The position numbers were made by a program, and so were the translations under genes. The notes beneath the pieces were generated by a model. That model had not been told where the DNA came from. It saw only the letters and a program-made list of their open reading frames with translations, and did no database searches. Below, one piece after another: positions 52,407-62,300 of a DNA stretch of 64,000 nt. The stretch comes from Brucella daejeonensis (GTDB lineage Bacteria; Pseudomonadota; Alphaproteobacteria; Rhizobiales; Rhizobiaceae): assembly GCF_014199265.1 (NCBI RefSeq), contig NZ_JACIJG010000008.1, positions 1 through 64,000 of the forward strand. Reading direction: 5' to 3'. Each line of letters opens with the position of its first letter. Positions within the stretch are counted from its first letter, which is position 1.

Positions 52407-54482
52407 TTACCGCCCTTCGCGATACCACATCCCGCCGAATACAAGCAGCAGGGCTGCAAGCGCCAGAAAACCGGAGAACAGCGGCAGGCGGTTGACGCTT
52501 TTGAGCTGGGTGTCGGACGTTTCGCGCAGGCCGATCCAGTCATTGCCGCTGGCGGCGCGACCGGCGCTGACGGCCACGATGGCAGGAACCCGCACCGGAC
52601 CATCCGCCGTCGCCCTGACGCGGTGGACGGAACCGTCGGTTTCCGCCGCGAGCGGTTGCAGGCGGCTGGCGGTCGAGATGCTGTCGGCAAATTCGGGCGC
52701 ATCGACCGGGCCGACATGGGCCAGCGCTTCCAGATCGCCGTTCTTCACCCGGAAGATGCCGATTTCGTCGGTCTGTATCGAACCTTCGAAGAGGCCGGGC
52801 TTGCTTCGGGCAAGCCTGACCTGCAACGTCTTGCCCGATGGCGTCGTAACGGTGGCGGCGCCGGGGTCGTCGCCCATGGTCTGGCGGCGGATGGAAAGGG
52901 CGCGGCCATTGCCTGCGGCGGTCAGTGCTTCCTCTTCCAGTTCGGGTTCCTGCATCAGCCAGTGGGCAATGCGGCGATAGAGCGAGGCATAGGGGCCGCC
53001 GCCCTCGAAGCCGCGCGCCCACAGCCAGCCCTGATCGGAGAGGAACATGCCGACGCGGCCCTTGCCGACACGGCTCAGCACCAGAAGCGGCTTGTTGTCG
53101 GCGCCGCTCATCACCGTTTCGCCCTGCGGCGCGGTGATGTCGATGGTGCGGAACCAGCGGCTCCAGTGCGGCGGTTCCTGATCGCTGCCGTCGAGGCCAC
53201 GGGTCACGGGGTGGCGCTTGCCGACATCGGTGAGACGCGGATAGAAAGCCTTTTCTGTCACCGCGCCTGTCGGCATGGCGGGCAGTGCGCTGTAGAGCGG
53301 TGTGCGGGCAATGGACATTTCACCTGCATATTCCGGCCCGGCGGCGATCAGAAGCGCACCGCCATTTTCCACATATTGCGCGATATAATCGTAATAGAGC
53401 AGCGGCAGCACATCGCGATGCTGGTAGCGGTCGAGAATGATGAGATCGAATTCGTTGACCTTGTCGACGAAGAGTTCGCGCGTCGGGAAAGCGATGAGCG
53501 ACAATTCGTTGATCGGCGTGCCGTCCTGCTTTTCCGGGGGGCGCAGAATGGTGAAGTGGACGAGGTCCACCGCCGCGTCGGATTTCAGCAGGTTGCGCCA
53601 GGTGCGCTCGCCATTATGCGGCTCGCCCGACACGAGAAGCACGCGCAGGTTTTCGCGAATGCCGTCCACGGTGGCGACGGCGCGATTGTTGGCGTCGGTC
53701 ACTTCGCCGGGTTGTGCCGGGGTGACGATCTCGACAATGTTCACGCCCGCGCGCGGCAGGTCGATGGTGATCGGCGTTTCCTGCCCGACCTGCGCCTCTT
53801 CCTGCGCCACGGTCTGGCCGTTCACGCGGATATCGACCGGAGCCGGGCTGCCGAGGCTCTTGCCTTCATCGATCACCGTGAAGGACATTTCAAGCGGCTT
53901 GCCGCTGATGCCGTAGCGCGGCGCCTTGTTGAAACGGATGCGGCGGTCGAATTCGTCGGGCCTGCCGGTCACGAGCGCGTGCAGCGGGGCATCGAAGCCA
54001 AGCGCGTTCCTGCCTGCCGGAATGTCATGCACCTGTCCGTCGGTGATCACGATAGCGCCCGCCACGCGGGAAGGCGGCACGTCGAGAAGCGCGCGCGCCA
54101 GCGGGCCGAAAAGCCGGGTGGCATAGCCGTCATTGTTCTCGTCCGGCTTGCCGGTTTCCACCACGCGGGTTTCGAATTGCGGCATGGCGGCAAGCTGATC
54201 CTGCACCACTTTCAGCGCTGCGTCCGTATCGGCACGACGCTGCCCAAGCTCCTGGCTCTGGCTGCGATCCGCAATCAGCGCAACCACGCTTTTCAGCGGC
54301 TCGCGCTCCTCATTGATGACGACCGGATTGAAAAGCGCCAGCGCCAGTGCAGCAGCGGCCAGCAAACGGATCAGGCCACCACGCATCCGCAAGGCAATCG
54401 TCGCGAGCACCAGAAGCGCCAGCGGCACGAGAATGGCAGCAAGCCACGGCGTGGAAAGGAACGGTTCGAATTCGATATTCAT
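52407..54482 (-). CDS. Large membrane protein, last gene of the MoxR operon
   Basis: A 691-residue protein with two N-terminal membrane helices (LAAILVPLALLVLATIALRM and LIRLLAAAALALALFNPVVI), a vWA-like segment (VVALIADRSQS, VAGAIVITDGQVHDI), a glutamine-amidotransferase-like domain (YIAQYVENGGALLIAAGPEY) and a C-terminal helix (FSGFLALAALLLVFGGMWY). It is membrane-bound with a large periplasmic part. ATG 54482 follows GGAGGTGAGA. It works presumably with MoxR, DUF58 and BatA-like proteins; this operon type is linked to envelope stress or metal insertion elsewhere. Confidence 0.8.
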   Translation of the reverse strand: MNIEFEPFLSTPWLAAILVPLALLVLATIALRMRGGLIRLLAAAALALALFNPVVINEEREPLKSVVALIADRSQSQELGQRRADTDAALKVVQDQLAAMPQFETRVVETGKPDENNDGYATRLFGPLARALLDVPPSRVAGAIVITDGQVHDIPAGRNALGFDAPLHALVTGRPDEFDRRIRFNKAPRYGISGKPLEMSFTVIDEGKSLGSPAPVDIRVNGQTVAQEEAQVGQETPITIDLPRAGVNIVEIVTPAQPGEVTDANNRAVATVDGIRENLRVLLVSGEPHNGERTWRNLLKSDAAVDLVHFTILRPPEKQDGTPINELSLIAFPTRELFVDKVNEFDLIILDRYQHRDVLPLLYYDYIAQYVENGGALLIAAGPEYAGEMSIARTPLYSALPAMPTGAVTEKAFYPRLTDVGKRHPVTRGLDGSDQEPPHWSRWFRTIDITAPQGETVMSGADNKPLLVLSRVGKGRVGMFLSDQGWLWARGFEGGGPYASLYRRIAHWLMQEPELEEEALTAAGNGRALSIRRQTMGDDPGAATVTTPSGKTLQVRLARSKPGLFEGSIQTDEIGIFRVKNGDLEALAHVGPVDAPEFADSISTASRLQPLAAETDGSVHRVRATADGPVRVPAIVAVSAGRAASGNDWIGLRETSDTQLKSVNRLPLFSGFLALAALLLVFGGMWYREGR

Positions 54483-54534
54483 TCTCACCTCCTACCGCCG
54501 CGTTTTTCTAACGAGATCAGCTACCATGCTTCTC

Positions 54535-54692
54535 ACCTCATCCTGAAGCGCGGAGCGAAGCGCAGCATCATCCTGAGCTTGTCGAAGGATCGAAGGACGA
54601 GGGCAGGTGCGCTGTGCGTTTCCCCTCAGCCCTTCGAGACGCCGTGCCTTCGCAAGCTCAGGACGGCTCCTCAGGATGAGGGGAAAACGAGA
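54535..54692. repeat. Repeat of the CCTGAGCTTGTCGAAGG type
   Basis: CATCCTGAGCTTGTCGAAGG (about 54570) and, inverted, GCAAGCTCAGGACGGCTCCT (about 54650), with CATCCTGA/TCAGGATGAGG ends near 54540 and 54675. This is an intergenic repeat found in many alphaproteobacteria. A degenerate piece, GATCCTTCGGCAAACTCGGG, is near 52363. Confidence 0.75.
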
Positions 54693-54726
54693 CGGGGAAC
54701 GGGAGATGTCGTTGGAAAATATCATG

Positions 54727-57588
54727 CTAATTCCCCAGCCGTTCGAGCAGGGCCGGAACGTGGACCTGATCGGACTTGTAATTGCCGGTGAGCATATACA
54801 TCACGATATTGACGCCGCCGCGTATGGCATAGATGCGCTGCATCGGGTCGTTCGGCACTGTGGGCAGCAGGGGATTGCCTTGCTCATCGACGGCCCATGC
54901 GCCCGCGAGATCATTGGCCGTGATCATGATCGGCGTCACGCCATCGCCGGTGCGCACCGGGCGATCCTGCGGGGAGGCGTTCGGCGTCGTGGCTTCGACC
55001 CAGAGCGGGCTTCCTTCATAGCGACCCGGAAAATCCGGCATGATGAAGAAGGATTTGGTCAGCACATGGTCGTCGGGAACCGGTTCCAGCGGCGGCACGT
55101 TCATATTGTCGAGAATGGCACGCAGGCGCTGGTTGGCGGGTGAGGCGGACGGATCGAGGCTCGCGCCCGCCTGCAACTGGTCGCGGGTATCGAAAAGCAC
55201 CGTGCCGCCCTGCTGCATATAGGCGTCGACCCTGGCAATCGCTTCGGGGCCGGGCATCGGCGCATCGGGGGCGATAGGCCAGTAGATCAGCGGGTAGAAG
55301 GCCAGTTCGTCTTTTGCCGGATCGACGCCGACAGGGTCGCCCGGTTCCAGCGCGGTCTTGTCCATCAGGGCGAAGCTCAGACCCCGCAAGCCCGCCTTGC
55401 TGATATTGTCGGTCCCGGCATCGCCGGTGACGATATAGGCAAGATGCGTCTGTGCGACCGAGTTGACGATGGCTTCATCGCCCGGCTTGCTGTCGTCATG
55501 CGCCTGCGGCGCGGACGGCTGCGCCTCCTGCGCGACGGCGCGCCCGGCAGGCAGCAGCGTGAACGCCAGTCCGCCCGCAAGCAGGATGGCGATCCCTGCC
55601 GCCCCGGCGCGCACCTTCATGCGGCGGCGGAACGCGCCGCGCAGCCACAGCATCAGAAGCGTATCGAGCGCCAGAAGCATCGCGGCGACGGCGAAAAAAG
55701 GCCCGGCAAGCGAGATCGAGCGGTCGTCGGTGTAGGACAGGTTCACGATGCCCGCGGAAAGTTGCGGCTGACGGATGGGTTGCAGCCTGGCGTCGCTGCC
55801 TTCGAAAATGTTGAGCGCTTTCAAACCGTCCTCATTGCCGTAGAAGCCGGGCGGCGTGTTGATGCCGACGCTGGCCTGCCGGTTCTTTTCGACGATCAGC
55901 GGTTTTGCCTCGGGGGTTGGCGGCGTCAGCGCGCCGGAAGCGGAAAGAAGCTGGAAAGGCGGCAGCGATACCGCGTCCCGGTTCTCCTGCGCGCCGGTTC
56001 TCTGCGACAGCGAAACGAGGCGGCGCAGCATCTCCACGAAAGAGCCGGAGATCGGCAGATTGGACCATAAGGCGTCCGGCGCGATGTGGAAGAGCACGAT
56101 ATTGCCGCGTCCGCGCCGTTCGCCGGTGACGAGCGGCGTACCGTCCTGAAGGATGGCATAGGCCTTGTCGTTGAGGTCGAAAGACGGTTCGGCCAGAACC
56201 TGCCGGTTGATGTCGACGTCCTCGGGGATGGCAAGCCCGGCAAAAGGCCCCTTGTCGGTGAAGGCGCGCAATTTCTGCGGTTCCGACCATGACAGGGTGC
56301 CGCCGAGCGCGCGTTCGCCCTTGCGCAGCCGGACGGGCAGCAGCGGATCGCTGTCGCTCGCGCCCGCAAGGCGCGGACCGGCGAAGCGCACCAGAGTGCC
56401 GCCGTCCTGCACCCATTTGGAAAGCTGTTCGATGGCGGGCTGCGGCATGGTGCCGATATCCGCCATGATGAGGACCGACGGTTTTGCCTCCAGCAATTCG
56501 GGTACGGATTGCAGCAGGTCGGCGGAACGCGGCTCGACCAGATTGGCGTAGGGCGACAGGGCGCGGGAAATATAGTGCAGGGGCGAAAGCAGGGGCTGGG
56601 CGAGATCGCCGTCGCCGCTGGCGACGAGGCCGATGGTGCGGCGCTGGGAACCGGCATCGACCAGCCGTGCCGCTCCGGCCTGCTCGCTGCCCTCGATACG
56701 GATCACGCGGAAATCGTTGCGCAGTTCGACCGGGAGGTTGAAGCGCGCCGTGCCTTCCGCGCTGCCGAGCGCGAAGGAAAGCGGCGCTTCGGCGATGCGC
56801 CGGCCCTTGTCGTCATAGGCGGCGGCGGTCAAGCCGCGCGGGGCGGTCACACCTTCGGGACGGATGGCGCGCGCTTCCAGACTGTCGGCCTTGTTGTCGA
56901 TGCTGGTCAGCGCAATCGTGCGGCCAAGATCGGCGGCATACCACAGCACGGAAGCAAGACGGCCGGACCTATCGAGCGCGGCGAAGGCTCCCGCGTCGTC
57001 CGGCGCGGCCAGCCCGTCATTCATGAAGACGAGGCGCAGGCGCGTGCCTTGCGGCGCGGCGGCGGCAAGGCGGTCCATGGCGGTTTTGCGATCCACCGGG
57101 ATCGGGCGCGGTTGCAGCGCCTGAAGGCGTTCGGCGGCGCGCCTGCCGTCATAGGGGCCGATTTCGGCATTGGCCGGTTCGGCGGTCCCCAGCACATAGA
57201 TTTGCGCGCCGTTGCCTTCGGCGTCGGAGATCAGTTTTTCGGCGGCATCGACACGCTGCTGCCAGTCCTCGGCGGAAGCCCAGCCATTATCGATGACGAG
57301 CGCCAGCGGTTCGTTGCCGGTGAGCGCGGTCGGGCGCGGGTTCCATACGGGCGAAGCAAGGGCAAGAATGACGAGGCCGGCGATCAGAAGACGCAGAAGC
57401 GTCATCCACCAGGGGCTTTTCGAGGGCACTTCCTCGCGCTTGAACACCTGCGCCAGAATGCGAAGCGGCGGAAAGGTCTCCTCCTGCGGGCGCGGCGGGG
57501 TCATACGCAGAAGCCACCAGATGACCGGCAGGGCGATCAGTCCGGCAAGAATGAGCGGAGAACCGAAGGCGAGCGGCAGAAAATTCAT
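54727..57588 (-). CDS. BatA-like/DUF4159 membrane protein
   Basis: A 953-residue protein. The N-terminus is the BatA-type segment (FGSPLILAGLIALPVIWWLL, then TFPPLRIL), followed by a vWA-like domain (PLALVIDNGWASAEDWQ), a membrane helix (FFAVAAMLLALDTLLMLWL), another (GIAILLAGGLAFTLLP) and a C-terminal DUF4159 domain (LSFALMDKTALEPGD, FYPLIYWP). It is anchored in the inner membrane. Its ATG overlaps the DUF58 stop, and it precedes the 691-residue protein. Function is unknown beyond association with MoxR. Confidence 0.87.
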   Translation of the reverse strand: MNFLPLAFGSPLILAGLIALPVIWWLLRMTPPRPQEETFPPLRILAQVFKREEVPSKSPWWMTLLRLLIAGLVILALASPVWNPRPTALTGNEPLALVIDNGWASAEDWQQRVDAAEKLISDAEGNGAQIYVLGTAEPANAEIGPYDGRRAAERLQALQPRPIPVDRKTAMDRLAAAAPQGTRLRLVFMNDGLAAPDDAGAFAALDRSGRLASVLWYAADLGRTIALTSIDNKADSLEARAIRPEGVTAPRGLTAAAYDDKGRRIAEAPLSFALGSAEGTARFNLPVELRNDFRVIRIEGSEQAGAARLVDAGSQRRTIGLVASGDGDLAQPLLSPLHYISRALSPYANLVEPRSADLLQSVPELLEAKPSVLIMADIGTMPQPAIEQLSKWVQDGGTLVRFAGPRLAGASDSDPLLPVRLRKGERALGGTLSWSEPQKLRAFTDKGPFAGLAIPEDVDINRQVLAEPSFDLNDKAYAILQDGTPLVTGERRGRGNIVLFHIAPDALWSNLPISGSFVEMLRRLVSLSQRTGAQENRDAVSLPPFQLLSASGALTPPTPEAKPLIVEKNRQASVGINTPPGFYGNEDGLKALNIFEGSDARLQPIRQPQLSAGIVNLSYTDDRSISLAGPFFAVAAMLLALDTLLMLWLRGAFRRRMKVRAGAAGIAILLAGGLAFTLLPAGRAVAQEAQPSAPQAHDDSKPGDEAIVNSVAQTHLAYIVTGDAGTDNISKAGLRGLSFALMDKTALEPGDPVGVDPAKDELAFYPLIYWPIAPDAPMPGPEAIARVDAYMQQGGTVLFDTRDQLQAGASLDPSASPANQRLRAILDNMNVPPLEPVPDDHVLTKSFFIMPDFPGRYEGSPLWVEATTPNASPQDRPVRTGDGVTPIMITANDLAGAWAVDEQGNPLLPTVPNDPMQRIYAIRGGVNIVMYMLTGNYKSDQVHVPALLERLGN

Positions 57589-58499
57589 GCGCCCGCACTC
57601 CCTGTCGCACTTCCGATTGCACTTAATGCGTCGTGAAGTCGTGCCAGCGCTTCCGCCGTCGGCCTGTCGGTCCGGTGGACCGTATAGCTCCAGCCGAGCC
57701 GCGTGCAGAAATCGATGAGGGTTTCGCGACGGGCGATGTAAAGGCGGCGATAGTCCTCCGCGTAGGTTTCGGCACGGCCCGCAACGATGGTCGTGCCTGT
57801 CTCCGGGTCGCGAAATTCGGTACGGCCGGAATAGGGAAAGGTTTCCTCGGCCGGATCGGCGATCTCGACCAGATGGGCGCGCACGCCACGCTTTGCCAGA
57901 CGGTCGAGAAGTCCGGTCACGTCCTCGAAAGGATGCAGGAAATCCGAAATCAGCACGACCTCCGAAAAGCGGCGGATCTGGCCGATATCGGGAAGGGCGC
58001 TTGCAGGCGCTTCATGCATCAGCGCGCCTGCAAGGCGTTCGGCGCCGTTGCGGGCGGAAAAGGGCTGCATCAGTTCGGGAAAGGCAATGCGTTCGCCCGA
58101 ACGCGAAAGCAGTTCGGCCAGCGCCAGCGTCAGCACCAGCGCGCGCGCTTCCTTCGATACCGGCGCAAGCCTGGAACGATAGAGCATGGAGGGCGAAAAA
58201 TCGCTCCATAGCCAGACCGTATGGGCGGATTCCCATTCGCGGTCGCGCACATAGGTATGGTCGTCGCGGGCGGAACGCCGCCAGTCGATGCGGGCAAGCG
58301 ATTCACCCTCGACATAGGGCCGGAACTGCCAGAAATTCTCGCCGGGGCCGCGCTTGCGCCGCCCGTGCCAGCCGTTCATGACGGTGTTGACGACGCGCCG
58401 GGCCTCGACCAGCAGATCGGGGATCGCCGCCGCCCGCGCGCGGGCGCGGGCAAGCGTATCCTTGCGGTCTGCGGTGGAAACTTCTGCGCCGATCACCAT
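57585..58499 (-). CDS. DUF58 domain protein
   Basis: A 304-residue protein with the DUF58 core: GRRKRGPGENFWQFRPYVEG, LARIDWRRSARDDHTYVRD and a vWA-like fold (VWLWSDFSPSM as a degenerate MIDAS). DUF58 proteins accompany MoxR ATPases. ATG 58499 overlaps the moxR stop and its own stop overlaps the next ATG, so the operon is translationally coupled. Confidence 0.9.
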   Translation of the reverse strand: MVIGAEVSTADRKDTLARARARAAAIPDLLVEARRVVNTVMNGWHGRRKRGPGENFWQFRPYVEGESLARIDWRRSARDDHTYVRDREWESAHTVWLWSDFSPSMLYRSRLAPVSKEARALVLTLALAELLSRSGERIAFPELMQPFSARNGAERLAGALMHEAPASALPDIGQIRRFSEVVLISDFLHPFEDVTGLLDRLAKRGVRAHLVEIADPAEETFPYSGRTEFRDPETGTTIVAGRAETYAEDYRRLYIARRETLIDFCTRLGWSYTVHRTDRPTAEALARLHDALSAIGSATGSAGA

Positions 58500-59506
58500 C
58501 AGACCGCGGCCTTCACCAGACCGGCAATCACGTCGCGCACGTGCATTCCGTCGGCGCGGGCGGCGAAATTGAGCGCCATGCGGTGCTGAAGAACGGGTTC
58601 GGCCAGCGCCTTCACGTCATCGACGGACGGGGCGAGACGGCCTTCATAGAGCGCGCGGGCGCGGGCGCACAGCATCAGGGCCTGGCTCGCGCGCGGGCCG
58701 GGACCCCAGGCGATGTGCTTTTTCGCATGGTCGTTGTCGGCATCCGGGCGGGCGGAGCGGACGAGCTTGAGGATCGCATCGACCACGCTTTCCGATACCG
58801 GCATACGGCGAACCAGCGTCTGCATCTGCCGGAGACGCTCGGCGTCGAGGATCGCATAGGGCTTCGTCTCGGCGACGCCGGTGGTTTCCAGAAGGATGCG
58901 GCGCTCGGCGTCCAGTTCGGGGTAGAGAATGTCGACCTGCATCAGGAAGCGGTCGAGCTGCGCTTCGGGCAGGGGATAGGTGCCTTCCTGCTCAAGCGGG
59001 TTCTGCGTCGCAAGCACGTGGAAGGGCACTGGCAGGTCGTAGCGCTGGCCCGCGACCGTGACGTGATATTCCTGCATGGCCTGCAAAAGCGCCGACTGGG
59101 TGCGTGGGCTGGCGCGGTTGATCTCGTCGGCCATCAGAAGCTGGGCGAAGATCGGCCCTTTCAGGTAACGGAAGGAGCGGCGTCCATCGGAATCCTGCTC
59201 CATCACTTCCGAGCCGATGATGTCGGAAGGCATCAGGTCGGGCGTGAACTGGATGCGCTGGCCGGAAAGGCCGAGCACAGTGCCGAGCGTTTCGACCAGC
59301 TTGGTCTTGGCGAGACCCGGCACGCCGACCAGCAATGCGTGGCCACCGGCGAGGATCGCGACGAGTGTGCGCTCGATCACGCTTTCCTGACCGAAAATGA
59401 CGGTGCCGACACTTTCCCTGATGCGCGCGATGTCGGCGAGCGCCCGTTCGGCCTCCGCGACGATCTGCTCGGAACTGGCGGTTTCGGGCGTGATGACGAC
59501 ACTCAT
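58499..59506 (-). CDS. MoxR-family AAA+ ATPase
   Basis: A 335-residue ATPase with Walker A LLVGVPGLAKTKLV, Walker B LLMADEINRASPR and sensor ATQNPLEQEGTYPLPEAQLD. MoxR proteins act as chaperones with vWA-containing partners such as the downstream genes. ATG 59506 gives the typical N-terminus with GAGG upstream. It is the first gene of a four-gene operon and is divergent from the DUF1285 gene. Confidence 0.94.
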   Translation of the reverse strand: MSVVITPETASSEQIVAEAERALADIARIRESVGTVIFGQESVIERTLVAILAGGHALLVGVPGLAKTKLVETLGTVLGLSGQRIQFTPDLMPSDIIGSEVMEQDSDGRRSFRYLKGPIFAQLLMADEINRASPRTQSALLQAMQEYHVTVAGQRYDLPVPFHVLATQNPLEQEGTYPLPEAQLDRFLMQVDILYPELDAERRILLETTGVAETKPYAILDAERLRQMQTLVRRMPVSESVVDAILKLVRSARPDADNDHAKKHIAWGPGPRASQALMLCARARALYEGRLAPSVDDVKALAEPVLQHRMALNFAARADGMHVRDVIAGLVKAAV

Positions 59507-59649
59507 GGGAACCTCGCAAAGTAACCGCTCTTGGTAACAGCTCTGGCATAACCGCACTGGCGGAACTGCCTCATAAATCGCTATATAATACTGACAAGCC
59601 GTGAAAGGGTGACTATTTCATGGCTTTGGGCAAGGAATAACCGAGTCGG

Positions 59650-60315
59650 ATGATAAAAAGCACCCCTGGCGGCCAACAGACGCCGCAAAGTTCGATGCGA
59701 GGCGCGGAAGGAACGGGCGGGCTGGAAGCCCTGATCGCGCGCGCCCATGCGGATGCGAGGAGCGGCCCGGCGACGAAGGAACGCGGCATTCCACCCGTCG
59801 AGCGCTGGAACCCGGATTTCTGCGGCGATCTCGACATGGAAATCAGGGCTGACGGGACGTGGTTCTACATGGGCACGCCGATCGGCCGCAAACAGCTCGT
59901 GCGGCTGTTCTCGACCGTGCTGCGCAAGGACGATGACGGGCGGACCTATCTCGTGACGCCGGTCGAAAAGGTCGGCATCCGCGTCGAGGACGCGCATTTC
60001 ATCGCCGTCGAAATGCAGGTTTCCGGCGAAGCGGAAAAGCAAAGCCTGACATTCCGCACCAATGTGGGCGACGTGGTGGAGGCGGATGCGCAGCATCCCT
60101 TGCGCTTCGTCATTGAAAAGGCGAGCGGCGGATTGAAGCCCTATCTGCTGGTGCGCGGCCGCCTCGAAGCGCTGGTCGGGCGTTCGGTCATGTACGATCT
60201 GGTGGCGCTTGGCGAGGAAATCGAGGTGGATGGCGTGACCATGTTCGCCGTGCGCTCGGGCGGCGCGGTCTTTCCGGTCATGCCCGCGGAGGAACTGGAG
60301 GCCGCGCTTCAATGA
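59650..60315 (+). CDS. DUF1285 family protein
   Basis: A 221-residue DUF1285 protein with FCGDLDMEIRADGTWFYMGTPI and GRKQLVRLFSTVLRKDDDG, then YLVTPVEKVGIRVEDAHF. It is a two-domain beta-rich cytoplasmic protein of unknown function, usually found with the CoA pyrophosphatase and CCA genes. It overlaps the next gene by ATGA. Confidence 0.85.
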   Translation: MIKSTPGGQQTPQSSMRGAEGTGGLEALIARAHADARSGPATKERGIPPVERWNPDFCGDLDMEIRADGTWFYMGTPIGRKQLVRLFSTVLRKDDDGRTYLVTPVEKVGIRVEDAHFIAVEMQVSGEAEKQSLTFRTNVGDVVEADAQHPLRFVIEKASGGLKPYLLVRGRLEALVGRSVMYDLVALGEEIEVDGVTMFAVRSGGAVFPVMPAEELEAALQ

Positions 60316-60950
60316 GCGAACATCTTTCCGGTCTTTTTCCTGCCTTTTCAGCCGGCGATTTTGCCGAGCGGGTTCGGCAATGGCGTCCCGACCACGATGC
60401 CGTGACGGGCGATCATTCCCTTAATCCCAACTTCACGCAGTTCATGGTGACGACGAAGATGCGTGACGCGGCGGTGCTTGTGCCGGTGGTGGACCGCGGG
60501 CGGGAAGCAACGCTGCTCCTGACGACGCGCACCGATACGTTGCGCAAGCATTCGGGCCAGATCGCCTTTCCGGGCGGGGCCATAGACCCCGAGGACGGAA
60601 CGGCGGAACGGGCGGCGCTGCGCGAAGCGAATGAGGAAATCGGGCTTGCCGCCGACCGCGCCGAGATCGTCGGCAATCTGCCGCGCTACCTGACGGGCAG
60701 CGGCTTTTCGATCACGCCCATTCTGGCGGTGGTCAAGACCCCGTTCGATCTTCATCCCAATCCTCACGAGGTCGCCGATATTTTCGAAGTGCCGCTTTCC
60801 TTCCTGATGAACCCGGCCAACCATCGGCGCGAAAGCCGTCTGTTCAACGGCAAGGAACGTTTCTATTACGCCATGCCCTATCACGAGCGATTCATCTGGG
60901 GGGCGACCGCCGGTATCATTCGCGGACTTTATGAAAGGCTCTATGGTTGA
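60312..60950 (+). CDS. CoA pyrophosphatase (NudL-type Nudix)
   Basis: A 212-residue Nudix hydrolase. The box FPGGAIDPEDGTAERAALRE with ANEEIGL is present, preceded by TLRKHSGQIA, which is the UPF0035-type CoA-site motif. It probably cleaves CoA to 3',5'-ADP and phosphopantetheine. It overlaps the DUF1285 gene (ATGA) and the CCA gene (TTGA). Confidence 0.9.
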   Translation: MSEHLSGLFPAFSAGDFAERVRQWRPDHDAVTGDHSLNPNFTQFMVTTKMRDAAVLVPVVDRGREATLLLTTRTDTLRKHSGQIAFPGGAIDPEDGTAERAALREANEEIGLAADRAEIVGNLPRYLTGSGFSITPILAVVKTPFDLHPNPHEVADIFEVPLSFLMNPANHRRESRLFNGKERFYYAMPYHERFIWGATAGIIRGLYERLYG

Positions 60951-62218
60951 GCGACAGCATCAATATTTCAGACAGGGCCGACTGGCTTGAGGCAAAGCCG
61001 TTGCAGGCGCTTTTCAAGGCGCTGAACCGCGACGGCGGCGAGGCTCGCGTCGTCGGCGGCGCGGTGCGCAACACGCTTTTGGGCAGCAAGGTGAGCGATG
61101 TCGATCTCGCAACCACGCACCGGCCCGAGGAAACGGTGCGGCTGGCAAGGGAAGCCGGTTTCAAGCCGGTGCCGACCGGCATGGAGCATGGCACGATCAC
61201 CGTCGTCGTGCAGGGGCATCCGTTCGAGGTGACGACGCTGCGGCAGGATGTGGAGACGAACGGCCGCCATGCCAGGGTCGCCTTCGGGACTGACTGGAAA
61301 GCCGATGCGGAGCGGCGCGATTTCACCATCAATGCGCTCTATGCGACGGCTGACGGCACCGTCATCGACGATGTGGGCGGGCTTGCCGATGTCGAATCGC
61401 GGACGCTGCGTTTCATCGGCGATGCCGAACAGCGCATTCGCGAGGATTATCTGCGCATCCTGCGGTTTTTCCGGTTTTTCGCCTGGTACGGTTCGGGCCG
61501 GCCGGAAGCCGATGGCCTGCGCGCCAGCGCCCGGCTGAAGGACGGTATTGCGCAGCTTTCGGCCGAACGGGTCTGGGCGGAACTGAAAAAACTGCTTTCC
61601 GCCCCCGATCCCTCACGCGCGCTCCTTTGGATGCGGCAGGCGGGCGTGCTGACGCTCATTCTGCCGGAAAGCGAAAAATGGGGCATCGACGCCATTCACG
61701 GTCTGGTGCGCACCGAGGGCGATCTCGGCTGGCAGGCCGATCCGCTGCTCAGGCTCGAAAGCATCGTGCCGCCGGATGCCGTGCGGATGGAGCAGATGGG
61801 CAAAAGGCTCAGAATGTCCAATGCGGAACGCGCGCGCCTCGAAGCCTGGGGCCGCGCTGACGCGGTGAAGCCGGAGCTTTCCGAACAGGCCCTGAAGAAA
61901 ATGATCTATCGCGGCAGCAAGCAGGCCGTGACCGACCGTATCCGTCTGGCCTATGCATCGGCACGCGCCGAAGCGGTGGGCAGCGACGACGCGATGATCA
62001 GGGCGGGCGGGCTTGCGCGGCTTCTCGATGCCGCCGAACGCTACGACGCTCCCGTCTTTCCGGTCACCGGCGGCGACCTTCTCGCACGCGGGATCGAGAA
62101 GGGGCCGGGGCTTGGGAAAAGATTGCGGTCGCTCGAAACTTTCTGGATAGACTCCGGTTTTAGTCTTGACCGTGCCACACTTCTGGACAAGCTTGATCGC
62201 GATAATATGAACGGCTGA
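60947..62218 (+). CDS. cca: CCA-adding tRNA nucleotidyltransferase
   Basis: A 423-residue class II nucleotidyltransferase. The catalytic motif is VVGGAVRNTLLG with SDVDLATT, then RRDFTINALYA and EDYLRILRFFRFFA. It repairs or adds the 3' CCA of tRNAs. The start appears to be TTG 60947, overlapping the upstream stop (TTGA); no ATG fits. It might alternatively be a poly(A) polymerase-like paralogue. Confidence 0.93.
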   Translation: MSDSINISDRADWLEAKPLQALFKALNRDGGEARVVGGAVRNTLLGSKVSDVDLATTHRPEETVRLAREAGFKPVPTGMEHGTITVVVQGHPFEVTTLRQDVETNGRHARVAFGTDWKADAERRDFTINALYATADGTVIDDVGGLADVESRTLRFIGDAEQRIREDYLRILRFFRFFAWYGSGRPEADGLRASARLKDGIAQLSAERVWAELKKLLSAPDPSRALLWMRQAGVLTLILPESEKWGIDAIHGLVRTEGDLGWQADPLLRLESIVPPDAVRMEQMGKRLRMSNAERARLEAWGRADAVKPELSEQALKKMIYRGSKQAVTDRIRLAYASARAEAVGSDDAMIRAGGLARLLDAAERYDAPVFPVTGGDLLARGIEKGPGLGKRLRSLETFWIDSGFSLDRATLLDKLDRDNMNG

Positions 62219-62300
62219 CGGCTTGTTTGCAAATTTCTGCCGTAGTTTCATTGATTTATGGCTGAGAGCTTCTTGGCGCGCGTTTTGAAAGAGCAAGAAG

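Noticed and set aside
52392-54791. A 799-codon open frame on the plus strand opposite the 691-residue membrane protein
   Set aside because: It is antisense to a protein with clear domains and a good ribosome-binding site, its translation is rich in His, Arg and Gly without recognisable motifs, and high-GC genes often leave such open antisense frames.
56509-57636. A 375-codon plus-strand frame opposite the BatA-like gene
   Set aside because: Same reasons: antisense to a recognisable family, no motif and no ribosome-binding site.
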